The notes below the pieces were generated by a model. That model was not told the origin of the DNA. It did not search any database and was given only the letters and a program-made list of their open reading frames with translations. Shown here piece by piece: positions 1 to 6,344 of a stretch of 11,377 nucleotides of DNA. The DNA comes from an uncultured Clostridia bacterium (GTDB taxonomy: Bacteria > Bacillota > Clostridia > TANB77 > CAG-508): contig CAKPKQ010000026.1 of the NCBI GenBank assembly GCA_934167305.1, forward strand, positions 1 through 11,377, read 5' to 3'. Within the stretch, counting starts at the first letter, position 1; each line of letters opens with the position of its first letter. Position numbers and translations under genes: made by a program.

Positions 1-158
1 AACACTGCATTTAGTGTAACCCCTGCTAAAATTAATAGTATTACAATAGTTACTATCAGTGCTATTAGAGTAATACCTGTTTGATTCGAGTAATTTTTTC
101 TTGCTGATTTTTTATTTATTTTTATCTCTTTACTTATTTTATTCTCTTTTTTATTCAA
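1..158 (-). CDS. Prepilin-like membrane protein, N-terminal part (runs off the window)
   Basis: The 52 visible residues have a basic leader rich in Lys and Asn, then TGITLIALIVTIVILLILAG and a further VTLNAV. This is the type IV prepilin layout: a Gly before a hydrophobic helix starting I-T-L-I, which a prepilin peptidase would cut after the Gly. The usual Glu at mature position 5 is Ala here, as I recall from many gut Clostridia proteins of this type, so classical pilus assembly is not assured. I chose a TTG start at 156-158 because a perfect AGGAGG (168-173) lies 9 bases upstream and no ATG fits. The gene follows the VWA gene by 38 bases on the same strand, so it is probably the third gene of that operon. 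Its C-terminal domain, and so its role (pilin, pseudopilin or merely an anchored surface protein), lies outside the window. Confidence 0.72.
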   Translation of the reverse strand, partial: MNKKENKISKEIKINKKSARKNYSNQTGITLIALIVTIVILLILAGVTLNAV

Positions 159-167
159 GGTTATCGT

Positions 168-173
168 CCTCCT
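168..173 (-). promoter_or_regulatory. Ribosome binding site deciding a TTG start
   Basis: A perfect AGGAGG on the minus strand sits 9 bases before the TTG at 158. It is the main evidence that the prepilin-like gene begins at this non-ATG codon. Confidence 0.75.
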
Positions 174-196
174 CTTTCTTCTGTATTTTCAGTTTT

Positions 197-940
197 TTAC
201 TTTTTCTTTTTAGTAATTAAAAATATTACTACACCTGTTGTAACTATTAATGTTATTACCATTGGAGCATATTGCTTGATTTTTGCTTCATAAGTATTTC
301 CATCTCCAAATGGAGGAATAATACTAACTTCTGGTGATTCAACAACTCTACTATATCCTGTTGCAACTGATTCTCCAAGTCCTACACTTTTTATACCACA
401 TATTGCCTTATTTTTGTATGTATATCTAAAATCTTCTGCAGATATTACTGTTGATAAAACAATTTTTACTTTTTCTGTAGTTCCTCCTCTTCCTGTTTTA
501 ACCAATTTTCCATTTACATATTTCCAACCAACTTGCCCATTTGTTTTATTTTCCGTTAACAAATTATTATCTGCTCTAAATTTCAAATTAGAATTTGTTA
601 AGTTTTCTTCAATTGTATAATTCTCAAGCCCATTTAATGCTGATACAGTTATTACATATTCAATTTGTAGTGTTGCTCCATGAGCAATTTCAGGATCTAA
701 AAATAAAAATATTTTATCACTTACTAAAATGTTGTCAGCTTTTGCATCTAAAATTATATCATTACTTTGTACTAAATTGTCTACTATTTGATTATAGAAA
801 GATCCTTGATTCATTACTTCATATATTAAATCTTTAAACTCCCTCTCTCTTGTAAAAGTCTCAAGTCCTGATAATGCTGTTTCAAACCCGCTTCTAGTTG
901 TTATTAATGCATACACCAAGGTCATTTTTTGCTCCATCAT
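197..940 (-). CDS. VWA-domain surface protein, C-terminal fragment (after frameshift)
   Basis: This is the downstream part of a gene broken by a frameshift; the upstream part is at 1011-1607. The frame is open back to about 1096. The stretch before the first ATG reads PTAPKQQVVFIISDG, the last strand and Asp-containing loop of the VWA domain, so the ATG at 940 is only a conceptual start. The 247 residues after it hold the last VWA helices, then a beta-rich region (about residues 85-190) resembling the Ig-like or DUF11-like repeats of Gram-positive surface proteins (HGATLQIEYVITV, GWKYVNGKLVKT). Last comes a membrane helix (about 226-242) and a KKKK tail, so the protein should stay membrane-anchored with its bulk outside. 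There is no LPXTG motif. The neighbours are a prepilin-like gene downstream and an FGE-like gene upstream. A partner or ligand cannot be named. Confidence 0.7.
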   Translation of the reverse strand: MMEQKMTLVYALITTRSGFETALSGLETFTREREFKDLIYEVMNQGSFYNQIVDNLVQSNDIILDAKADNILVSDKIFLFLDPEIAHGATLQIEYVITVSALNGLENYTIEENLTNSNLKFRADNNLLTENKTNGQVGWKYVNGKLVKTGRGGTTEKVKIVLSTVISAEDFRYTYKNKAICGIKSVGLGESVATGYSRVVESPEVSIIPPFGDGNTYEAKIKQYAPMVITLIVTTGVVIFLITKKKK

Positions 941-1010
941 ATTTTTTAACTTAGAACGTGTGTTAAAGCAAATGGTCTCTGCTTTTTGGGTAGGAACAAT
1001 ATTCGTATTG

Positions 1011-1607
1011 TCATTTGTTGCTATTCCATCTGATATTATAAAAACAACTTGTTGTTTTGGAGCGGTTGGTCCGCAAAGATTGAAGTTTAGTGTCAGCTAA
1101 TTCTGCCGCTTGTAATATATTCATATTTTTATTGTTATCTAAATTGTTTAACTCATTAATTATTTCACTTTCTTTTGATGCTATGTTTCTTATGTTCAGC
1201 GTTTGGCTTGAAAATTCGGAACTTGACATTGAATTATTATTAAAACCAATTATTCCAACACTTAATTTTGATAATCCATTATCTGAATAAAGATTTTTAA
1301 AACTATCTATTGCTGTTTTTACAATATTTTTTTCAGCATTTAAGTCACTAGAATCTGTGTCTATTAGAAAAATCAAGTCTAAACTTCTTGTATTTTGTAA
1401 TTGAGCTGGGTTAAGTACCCCTGATGATATTCCACTTTGTTTTACTTCAAAATCATATAAAGTTTGTCCATTACTTAAAGTAAGATTAATTGCAGAAATT
1501 TCTTTTTTTGCTCTTATTGTATTACATATTGCATAACACTTTTGGTTAGCAAACACTAAACAAATCAATATAATAATAATTATTATTGTTGTTACTTTTT
1601 TTAACAT
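1011..1607 (-). CDS. VWA-domain surface protein, N-terminal fragment (before frameshift)
   Basis: Residues 1-26 form a signal peptide (Lys-rich start, an Ile-rich core, possible cleavage after CYA). A von Willebrand factor A domain begins at about residue 78 with DLIFLIDTDSS. The metal-binding DxSxS motif is degenerate here: DTDSS, with Asp where the first Ser is expected. The expected Thr of the second metal loop appears to be Asn (NMNILQAAELA). VWA domains normally bind protein ligands through a divalent metal; these changes could weaken that. After LQSL the frame leaves the family pattern and ends in an unrelated tail (RTNRSKTTSC and on to NSNK), while the true continuation lies in another frame at 197-1096. 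The start ATG at 1605-1607 has a modest AAAGGGA-type site. It begins 14 bases after the FGE-like gene stops, which fits one operon. Pseudogene, sequencing error and phase variant cannot be told apart here. Confidence 0.72.
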   Translation of the reverse strand: MLKKVTTIIIIIILICLVFANQKCYAICNTIRAKKEISAINLTLSNGQTLYDFEVKQSGISSGVLNPAQLQNTRSLDLIFLIDTDSSDLNAEKNIVKTAIDSFKNLYSDNGLSKLSVGIIGFNNNSMSSSEFSSQTLNIRNIASKESEIINELNNLDNNKNMNILQAAELADTKLQSLRTNRSKTTSCFYNIRWNSNK

Positions 1608-1621
1608 ATTTATCCCTTTCT

Positions 1622-3076
1622 TTATATATTTATTAGTACTGTTCTGAAACCATGATCTAAGCTTAAATGCCCACTATGAATTTCATAGCAAAATATACCT
1701 GCAAATTCTCCTTCTCCATAGCATCCCCCTCTTAAAAAGAATGCAGAGTTTGAAGTTATATAAAATGATGGCTCACCATTCCAGCTAGTATAATTTTCTC
1801 CTTGTTTAGATATTTCTATTGTTGCATCTCCATATACTTTACTATTTGCAACATAATTATCTTCTTTTTCTTCTGTTGTATTATTTTTATAAATTGTGCA
1901 ATACTTATTTCCTGTTTTTATGTTTCCAAAGTTTTCTGTATATATCATGAAGTTTTCTGATATGTTTTCCAAATATCCTGCCACATATTCTATTGTTCCT
2001 CCAACCATATCATATATTCCATACATGTTACCTGTAGTACTTGCAAGTGTTCCTTTTTTTGTGTACCATGCATATGAATTATTAAGCTCATCTCCAATTA
2101 TTTCTTCATTTATTATATTTTCTACTTGATTTATTTCATCAGCTGCATAACCTGTTATTGCTGATGCACCTACTATTTTTTCATTGCATACATTGTTAAT
2201 TGTAATTTTTGTTCCATTCCTTCCATATTGGCTATGTGCTAAATATGCAACAGCTCCCCACTCGCTATTTTTCATCATATGACTGTCTATATTTTTAGAA
2301 TCAAATCCATATGGATTTCCCTCTTTTGTAAGTTCTTTTGATAGTTTAAACATTTCACCAACATCCAAATTATTATATGAATATGTTCTACCTATATATA
2401 TTGGATATTTTATTTTTGTTTCATTTTCTATGACTTCACCATATACATTATTTCCAACTGTTTTGTATATCATGCTTGTGTCTACTGCTTGCACATTTTC
2501 ACCTGCTGTATTTTTTAGTCCTGCATATCCAGCTTCAAATTTCGAAACCCATATTCCAGGTAATTCTTTATTCCACTCACCATTAGAATAATTGTTTCTA
2601 GCTCCATTTTTAAATGCTGGATGAACAGTATATCCTTTTTTGGTTACATCTTCTCCATTTTTGTCTTTGTTAGATGTTCCTTTTAAAAATATAACATCTA
2701 TTTTTCCACCTGCACTTTTATCTTCTTCATTATTGTATGTTATTTTATAAGCATATCTAGGTACCCATACCCATATACTTCCATCTTTTGTTTTTGCATT
2801 TGCCCATTTACTAGTTCCTCCATTTTCGGTGTTACCTTCTTGAGCTATGTAATCATACCATGAACAATTTTTTATTTCTAATTCATCTGCTTCTATTACT
2901 TCCTCTTTGCCTTCATTGTAAATAACTGGTGTCATACACTCTGATAATATTGGCATATTTACAGATTTTTGGCTATTCCAATCTGCATATTGTTTTGTTT
3001 TTTCATCTATTAAAACTATTGATAATATAATAATTACAATTATTATGATTACTAGTAATGCAATTTTTTTCTTCAT
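1622..3076 (-). CDS. Membrane-anchored FGE/SUMF-like (C-type-lectin fold) surface protein
   Basis: The protein has 484 residues. Residues 5-23 form an uncleaved signal-anchor helix, and the rest should face outwards. The body carries landmarks of the formylglycine-generating-enzyme/sulfatase-modifying-factor fold: WANAKTKDG and WVWVPRYAYKI (91-112), GIWVSKFEAG (174-183), MKNSEWGAVAYL (268-279), GNMYGIYDMVGGTIEYVAG (349-367), and a C-terminal FFLRGG (446-451) leading to GFR (476-478). The two catalytic cysteines of true FGE enzymes are not at the expected places after RGG, so a binding role is more likely than sulfatase activation. In many bacteria this C-terminal layout is the variable region of diversity-generating retroelement targets; no reverse transcriptase is in the window. 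The ATG at 3074-3076 follows AAAGAGGG and a clear promoter, making this the first gene of the operon with the VWA and prepilin-like genes. Confidence 0.75.
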   Translation of the reverse strand: MKKKIALLVIIIIVIIILSIVLIDEKTKQYADWNSQKSVNMPILSECMTPVIYNEGKEEVIEADELEIKNCSWYDYIAQEGNTENGGTSKWANAKTKDGSIWVWVPRYAYKITYNNEEDKSAGGKIDVIFLKGTSNKDKNGEDVTKKGYTVHPAFKNGARNNYSNGEWNKELPGIWVSKFEAGYAGLKNTAGENVQAVDTSMIYKTVGNNVYGEVIENETKIKYPIYIGRTYSYNNLDVGEMFKLSKELTKEGNPYGFDSKNIDSHMMKNSEWGAVAYLAHSQYGRNGTKITINNVCNEKIVGASAITGYAADEINQVENIINEEIIGDELNNSYAWYTKKGTLASTTGNMYGIYDMVGGTIEYVAGYLENISENFMIYTENFGNIKTGNKYCTIYKNNTTEEKEDNYVANSKVYGDATIEISKQGENYTSWNGEPSFYITSNSAFFLRGGCYGEGEFAGIFCYEIHSGHLSLDHGFRTVLINI

Positions 3077-3081
3077 ATTAA

Positions 3082-3089
3082 CCCTCTTT
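3082..3089 (-). promoter_or_regulatory. Ribosome binding site of the FGE-like gene
   Basis: AAAGAGGG on the minus strand, 5 bases before the ATG at 3076, supports that start. Confidence 0.6.
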
Positions 3090-3107
3090 CGCCTTATTTA
3101 CATAAAT

Positions 3108-3136
3108 ATTATAACTTTTTTTTAATAATTTTTCAA
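3108..3136 (-). promoter_or_regulatory. Sigma-A promoter of the surface-protein operon
   Basis: On the minus strand TTGAAA (3136-3131) is followed after exactly 17 bases by a perfect TATAAT (3113-3108). Transcription should start near 3101, giving a leader of about 25 bases. It lies in the 75-base gap after hemW, so the FGE-like, VWA and prepilin-like genes can be transcribed independently of hemW. I see no terminator hairpin between hemW and this promoter, so read-through from hemW is possible. Confidence 0.7.
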
Positions 3137-3151
3137 GTATTTATATTTCTT

Positions 3152-4321
3152 TTAAACAAATTCTTCCCATACTATATTAGCTAAGTCTAAGCCTTTGTTA
3201 GTAAGTTTTATTCTATCTCCATCTATTTCTAACAATTCTTCATTTACAAGCTTTTCAAGTTGAGCATGATATAAAAATACAGGATTCGCAACAAATTTTA
3301 TTTTAAATTCTTGTATACTTACTCCTTCTATCTTTCTTAGTCCTAATAGCATATATTCTTTTTGCATTGATTCCATGTCCTGCTTTTCATGAAATACTAA
3401 ATTTTCCTCTGTATTATCTTCTTCATAATTTTTTATATATTGTTCTAAATTTTCTATATTTGAATACCTAATTCCATTTGTATATGAATGTGCTGCTATT
3501 CCAAATCCTATGTATTCTTTTTGATTCCAGCAATCTAAATTGTGTTTTGATTCATACCCTTTTTTTGCGAAATTAGATATTTCATAATGAATATAGCCAT
3601 TTTGTTCTAAAGTTTGCTTTACAGCCCAATACATTTTTCTTTCTAACTCTTCATCTGGTAATTCTAAACCTTCTTCTACTTTTTTAAATAATGGCGTATT
3701 TTCTTCTAAAATTAAAGAATATACTGAAATATGTTCTGGTTCCATAGATACTATTTCTTCAATCGAATCTTGTACTTCTTCTAATGTCTGATTTGGAAGT
3801 CCTATCATCAAATCTACATTTATATTTTTAAATCCTGCATCTCTTGCAAACCTATAAGTATCTATAAAATCTAAATACGTATGTATTCTTCCAATCTCTT
3901 TTAGTAAGTGTTCATGAGTAGATTGTAAGCCTATACTCAATCTATTTATTCCAGCTTTATAATAATCTTCTAGCTTTTCTAATGTAACTGTTCCTGGATT
4001 AACTTCTATTGTTATCTCAGCTTTTTCATCAACTTCGAAATTTAGTTTTATATCTTCAATAACTTGAGTAATATATCTGCTATCAATTAATGATGGTGTT
4101 CCTCCACCAATATATACAGTTTTAACTAAAAATAAATCATCTTTTCCATTTTCAAAATCAGTTTTATTATTGTTTCCTACTTCTATTATTTCTTTTAATA
4201 CACATTGCATATATCTCTTTACAAAGCTTTCTTTATTTGCATAAGAGCAAAAATCACAATAACTACACTTTTGTTTACAAAATGGAATGTGTATGTATAG
4301 TCCAATTTGTTTTCTTCGCAT
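3152..4321 (-). CDS. hemW: Radical SAM heme chaperone HemW (HemN-like)
   Basis: The protein has 389 residues, full length for HemW. Near the N-terminus lies the radical SAM cluster motif CKQKCSYCDFC (Cys15, Cys19, Cys22 bind the 4Fe-4S cluster; Cys25 follows). GGGTPS (72-77) and IEVNPG (105-110) belong to SAM binding in the partial TIM barrel. The C-terminal part (about 310-389) is the HemN/HemW winged-helix-like domain. HemW has often been annotated as oxygen-independent coproporphyrinogen oxidase but is known as a cytoplasmic heme-transfer protein. Its HNxxYW heme motif is HNLDCW here (260-265), so the Tyr is Cys. The start ATG at 4319-4321 has AGAAAGG 9 bases upstream. The gene lies downstream of the palindromic element at 4347-4497. 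A HemN oxidase is less likely because of the length and the HN motif. Confidence 0.9.
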   Translation of the reverse strand: MRRKQIGLYIHIPFCKQKCSYCDFCSYANKESFVKRYMQCVLKEIIEVGNNNKTDFENGKDDLFLVKTVYIGGGTPSLIDSRYITQVIEDIKLNFEVDEKAEITIEVNPGTVTLEKLEDYYKAGINRLSIGLQSTHEHLLKEIGRIHTYLDFIDTYRFARDAGFKNINVDLMIGLPNQTLEEVQDSIEEIVSMEPEHISVYSLILEENTPLFKKVEEGLELPDEELERKMYWAVKQTLEQNGYIHYEISNFAKKGYESKHNLDCWNQKEYIGFGIAAHSYTNGIRYSNIENLEQYIKNYEEDNTEENLVFHEKQDMESMQKEYMLLGLRKIEGVSIQEFKIKFVANPVFLYHAQLEKLVNEELLEIDGDRIKLTNKGLDLANIVWEEFV

Positions 4322-4346
4322 AAGTTTATTCCTTTCTTATTTTTTA

Positions 4347-4497
4347 GATTAACAGTTATATTATTTTTAAATTTAATTAAATTGTTTGAGTAGGAACAGC
4401 GACTTTGACATATATTTTTTCGTGCTTTAGTCGAGAAAAAATATATTCAAAGTGCAAGCGACGTTCCGGCTTTAGAAAAATAATATAACTGTTAATC
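4347..4497. repeat. 151-bp nested palindrome with perfect 22-bp terminal inverted repeats (MITE-like)
   Basis: The outer arms 4347-4368 and 4476-4497 are perfect reverse complements (22 bp, starting GATTAACAG). Inside, GGAAC (4393-4397) pairs with GTTCC (4463-4467). Within that, 4402-4408 pairs with 4447-4453 and 4410-4420 with 4436-4446, broken by one bulged C, closing on a 9-base loop. The interior is less AT-rich than the flanks. A further copy of the outer border (TTTTAGATTAA at 4342-4352) recurs inverted at 4512-4522. It fills nearly all of the gap between whiA and hemW and contains no reading frame of note. It resembles a small non-autonomous palindromic element that now sits as a hairpin in the 3' end of the whiA transcript and may end it. 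Mobility is inferred, not shown. Confidence 0.75.
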
Positions 4498-4531
4498 GCT
4501 GTGCTTCCAATTTAATCTAAAAGTAATATAA

Positions 4532-5416
4532 TTACTGGCGTTTGAATCTTAAAGCAAATTGTTCTATGTTTTGAAAACGATGATTTACACCCGATTTTCC
4601 TATTGGTCTTGATAGCATTTTTCCTATTTCTACTAATGAAGCCTCTGGGTTTTCTAATCTTAAATTTGCAATTTCTTGTAATTGTTCTGGCATTTTTTTA
4701 AATTGCCCAATTTGTTTTAAATAATTGATATCTTCTATTTGTTTTAAAGCTGCATTTACAGTTTTATTTAAATTAGCTGTTTCACAATTTACTTTTCTAT
4801 TTACACTATTTCTAATATCTCGATAAACTCGTATTTCTTCAAATTTAAGTACCGAGCTATTAGCACCAATAAGAGCCAATAGTTTTGAAATTTCATCTCC
4901 ATCTTTTGTATATATTGAATAACCACTTTTCTTTTCAATACTTTTAAATTGTATTTGGTATTTTTCTAGTATTTTTAGTACCAGCTTTGCATTCTCAACT
5001 GATGAAAATGTTACTTCCAAATGATATGCACTTTTAGGGTTATTAATTGATCCCCCACCTAAAAACGCACCTCTAACAAAAGCTTTTTCTAATAGTTCTT
5101 TATTTTCAAACTGAGTTATATTGTTAAACTCAACTTTTTCTTTATATATAATTTCAGGGAATTCTGGTTTGTTTACACTTATGTAAAATCTTTTACCTAT
5201 AATTTCAATTTTTTGATTTGTATATTGCAAATTGTTTAATAATTTACTAAATCTATTAATGCTATATTCACTCTCAGTACAAAATTTTAATTTACTTTTT
5301 TCTATTGTAATATTATCAGTGGCTAAATAACCTAATAATTCATATTTTACTATTTCCTTATCTGCTAAATTACTTAATTTACTTATTTCTTCTTTTACAT
5401 CACTTGAAAATGACAT
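4532..5416 (-). CDS. whiA: DNA-binding regulator WhiA
   Basis: The 294 residues match WhiA from its usual first residues (MSFSSDVKEEISKL) to its last. The N-terminal two thirds form a degenerate LAGLIDADG homing-endonuclease fold, with the conserved AFVRGAFLGGGSI at 112-124. A C-terminal helix-turn-helix domain follows (about 212-290), with LENPEASLVEIGKML and GKSGVNHRF. WhiA lacks nuclease activity; in Streptomyces it controls sporulation septation and in Bacillus it affects division and chromosome segregation. At 294 it is slightly shorter than the common length of about 310-315. The ATG at 5416 follows the prmC stop codon by one base, with AAAGGAG (5424-5430) inside the end of prmC, so translation is coupled to prmC. 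WhiA is more often found next to yvcK and rapZ; here its partner is prmC. Confidence 0.93.
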   Translation of the reverse strand: MSFSSDVKEEISKLSNLADKEIVKYELLGYLATDNITIEKSKLKFCTESEYSINRFSKLLNNLQYTNQKIEIIGKRFYISVNKPEFPEIIYKEKVEFNNITQFENKELLEKAFVRGAFLGGGSINNPKSAYHLEVTFSSVENAKLVLKILEKYQIQFKSIEKKSGYSIYTKDGDEISKLLALIGANSSVLKFEEIRVYRDIRNSVNRKVNCETANLNKTVNAALKQIEDINYLKQIGQFKKMPEQLQEIANLRLENPEASLVEIGKMLSRPIGKSGVNHRFQNIEQFALRFKRQ

Positions 5417-5417
5417 A

Positions 5418-6260
5418 TTAGTTCTCCTTTATAAAAATCATTACTCTATCATTTCCTGCCAAATCTTTTATTGGTTGTTGTGTTACTAACTTTAAATTAT
5501 TATGTTGTAAATTTCTTATTGCTCTTGCCTGGTTATAGCCAATTTCTAATAATAAATATCCATTTTGTTTCAAATAATTATGTGCCTCATTTAATATTTT
5601 TTTATAAAAATCTAGCCCATCTTTTCCACCATTTAAGGCAATATATGGCTCATTTTTTACTTCTTCACTTAATGTATTTATTACATCAGTTTCAATATAT
5701 GGTGGATTTGATATTATAAAATCGAATTTGCAATCTGAAATTTGGTTAAATAAATCTGACTCAATAAAATTTATATTTACATTATTTGTGCTAGCATTTT
5801 TTCTTGCAACATTAATAGCACTTTTGCTTATATCTGTTGCGATTACTTTGGCTTGTCTACAATAATGACCAATTGAAACAGCAATTGCTCCGCTTCCTGT
5901 ACACAAATCTAACACTTCTACTGTTTGCTTTTTATTAATTAGTTTTATTGACTCTTCAACCAAAATTTCTGTATCTGGTTGAGGAATTAATACATTTTCA
6001 TCTACATAAAAGTCTAATCCCATAAATTGTTGAACATGAGTAATGTATTGCAATGGCGTTCCATTTATTAATTTTTTTATACATTCTTCATATTCATCTG
6101 TTTTTATTTTATCAACCATATTTTCGCTATTAATAATTATTTGTTGTTTATTTTGATTTAGTACATGTTGCAAAAGGAGTCTTGCTTTTATATTTGCATC
6201 TTGTATGTTTTTTTGTCTTAAACATTTCTCTCCAAATTTTATTAATTCTATTTGCTTCAT
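5418..6260 (-). CDS. prmC: Peptide chain release factor glutamine N5-methyltransferase PrmC (HemK)
   Basis: PrmC methylates the Gln of the GGQ motif in release factors RF1 and RF2 using S-adenosylmethionine, in the cytoplasm. The protein has an N-terminal helical substrate domain (residues 1 to about 75), the linker motif VLIPQPDTE (90-98), the SAM-binding DLCTGSGAIAVS (118-129) and the catalytic NPPY (185-188). I chose the ATG at 6258-6260 (280 residues). The upstream in-frame GTG at 6281 lies only about 13 bases after the predicted transcript start and has no ribosome site. The in-frame ATG at 6270-6272 directly abuts GAAAGGA. The chosen ATG has that site 12 bases upstream, slightly long, and gives the usual family N-terminus. 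The gene is first in a two-gene unit with whiA and has its own promoter. In many genomes prmC follows prfA, which is not here. Confidence 0.92.
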   Translation of the reverse strand: MKQIELIKFGEKCLRQKNIQDANIKARLLLQHVLNQNKQQIIINSENMVDKIKTDEYEECIKKLINGTPLQYITHVQQFMGLDFYVDENVLIPQPDTEILVEESIKLINKKQTVEVLDLCTGSGAIAVSIGHYCRQAKVIATDISKSAINVARKNASTNNVNINFIESDLFNQISDCKFDFIISNPPYIETDVINTLSEEVKNEPYIALNGGKDGLDFYKKILNEAHNYLKQNGYLLLEIGYNQARAIRNLQHNNLKLVTQQPIKDLAGNDRVMIFIKEN

Positions 6261-6300
6261 TTTCTGTTTCATTCCTTTCACAAGGCATTAACTTTAAAGT

Positions 6301-6330
6301 ATTATAACATTTATTTATATTCTTTTTCAA
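6301..6330 (-). promoter_or_regulatory. Promoter of prmC-whiA with extended -10
   Basis: TTGAAA (6330-6325), an 18-base spacer, then TATAAT (6306-6301) preceded by TG plus one base, which makes an extended -10. Transcription should start near 6294, leaving about 34 bases before the chosen prmC ATG. It lies just downstream of the structured RNA, so prmC need not depend on that RNA's transcript. Confidence 0.72.
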
Positions 6331-6344
6331 TGGCATTTAATAAA

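Noticed and set aside
414..837. Plus-strand reading frames opposite the VWA fragment, and similar ones at 1090-1290, 1896-2129, 5471-5719 and 7399-7932
   Set aside because: They are antisense to clear genes, lack ribosome sites, and their low-complexity hydrophobic products are what AT-rich antisense frames give.
985..998. Near-identical words TTTGGGTAGGAACA (985-998 area) and TTTGAGTAGGAACA (4385-4398)
   Set aside because: The match is only about 14 bases, one copy is inside coding sequence of the VWA gene, and the flanks do not match; it is probably chance.
1058..1096. Programmed ribosomal frameshift in the VWA gene
   Set aside because: No slippery heptamer with a downstream pseudoknot or internal ribosome site was evident, and VWA surface proteins are not known for this; a mutation or sequence error is simpler.
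1622..3076. Calling the FGE-like protein a sulfatase-activating enzyme
   Set aside because: The catalytic cysteine pair is not at the expected positions after RGG, it is membrane-anchored in a surface operon, and no sulfatase is nearby.
3152..4321. Oxygen-independent coproporphyrinogen III oxidase HemN
   Set aside because: The short N-terminus, 389-residue length and HN motif in the C-terminal part fit HemW; no other heme biosynthesis gene is present.
6261..6281. Longer prmC start at the GTG at 6281
   Set aside because: It has no ribosome site and lies about 13 bases after the predicted transcription start; the GAAAGGA at 6273-6279 fits only the ATG at 6260 (the intermediate ATG directly abuts it).
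6148..6336. A 62-codon minus-strand reading frame upstream of and overlapping prmC
   Set aside because: It overlaps the prmC start in another frame, would begin upstream of the prmC transcript start, and its Lys/Asn/Thr-rich product shows no family features.
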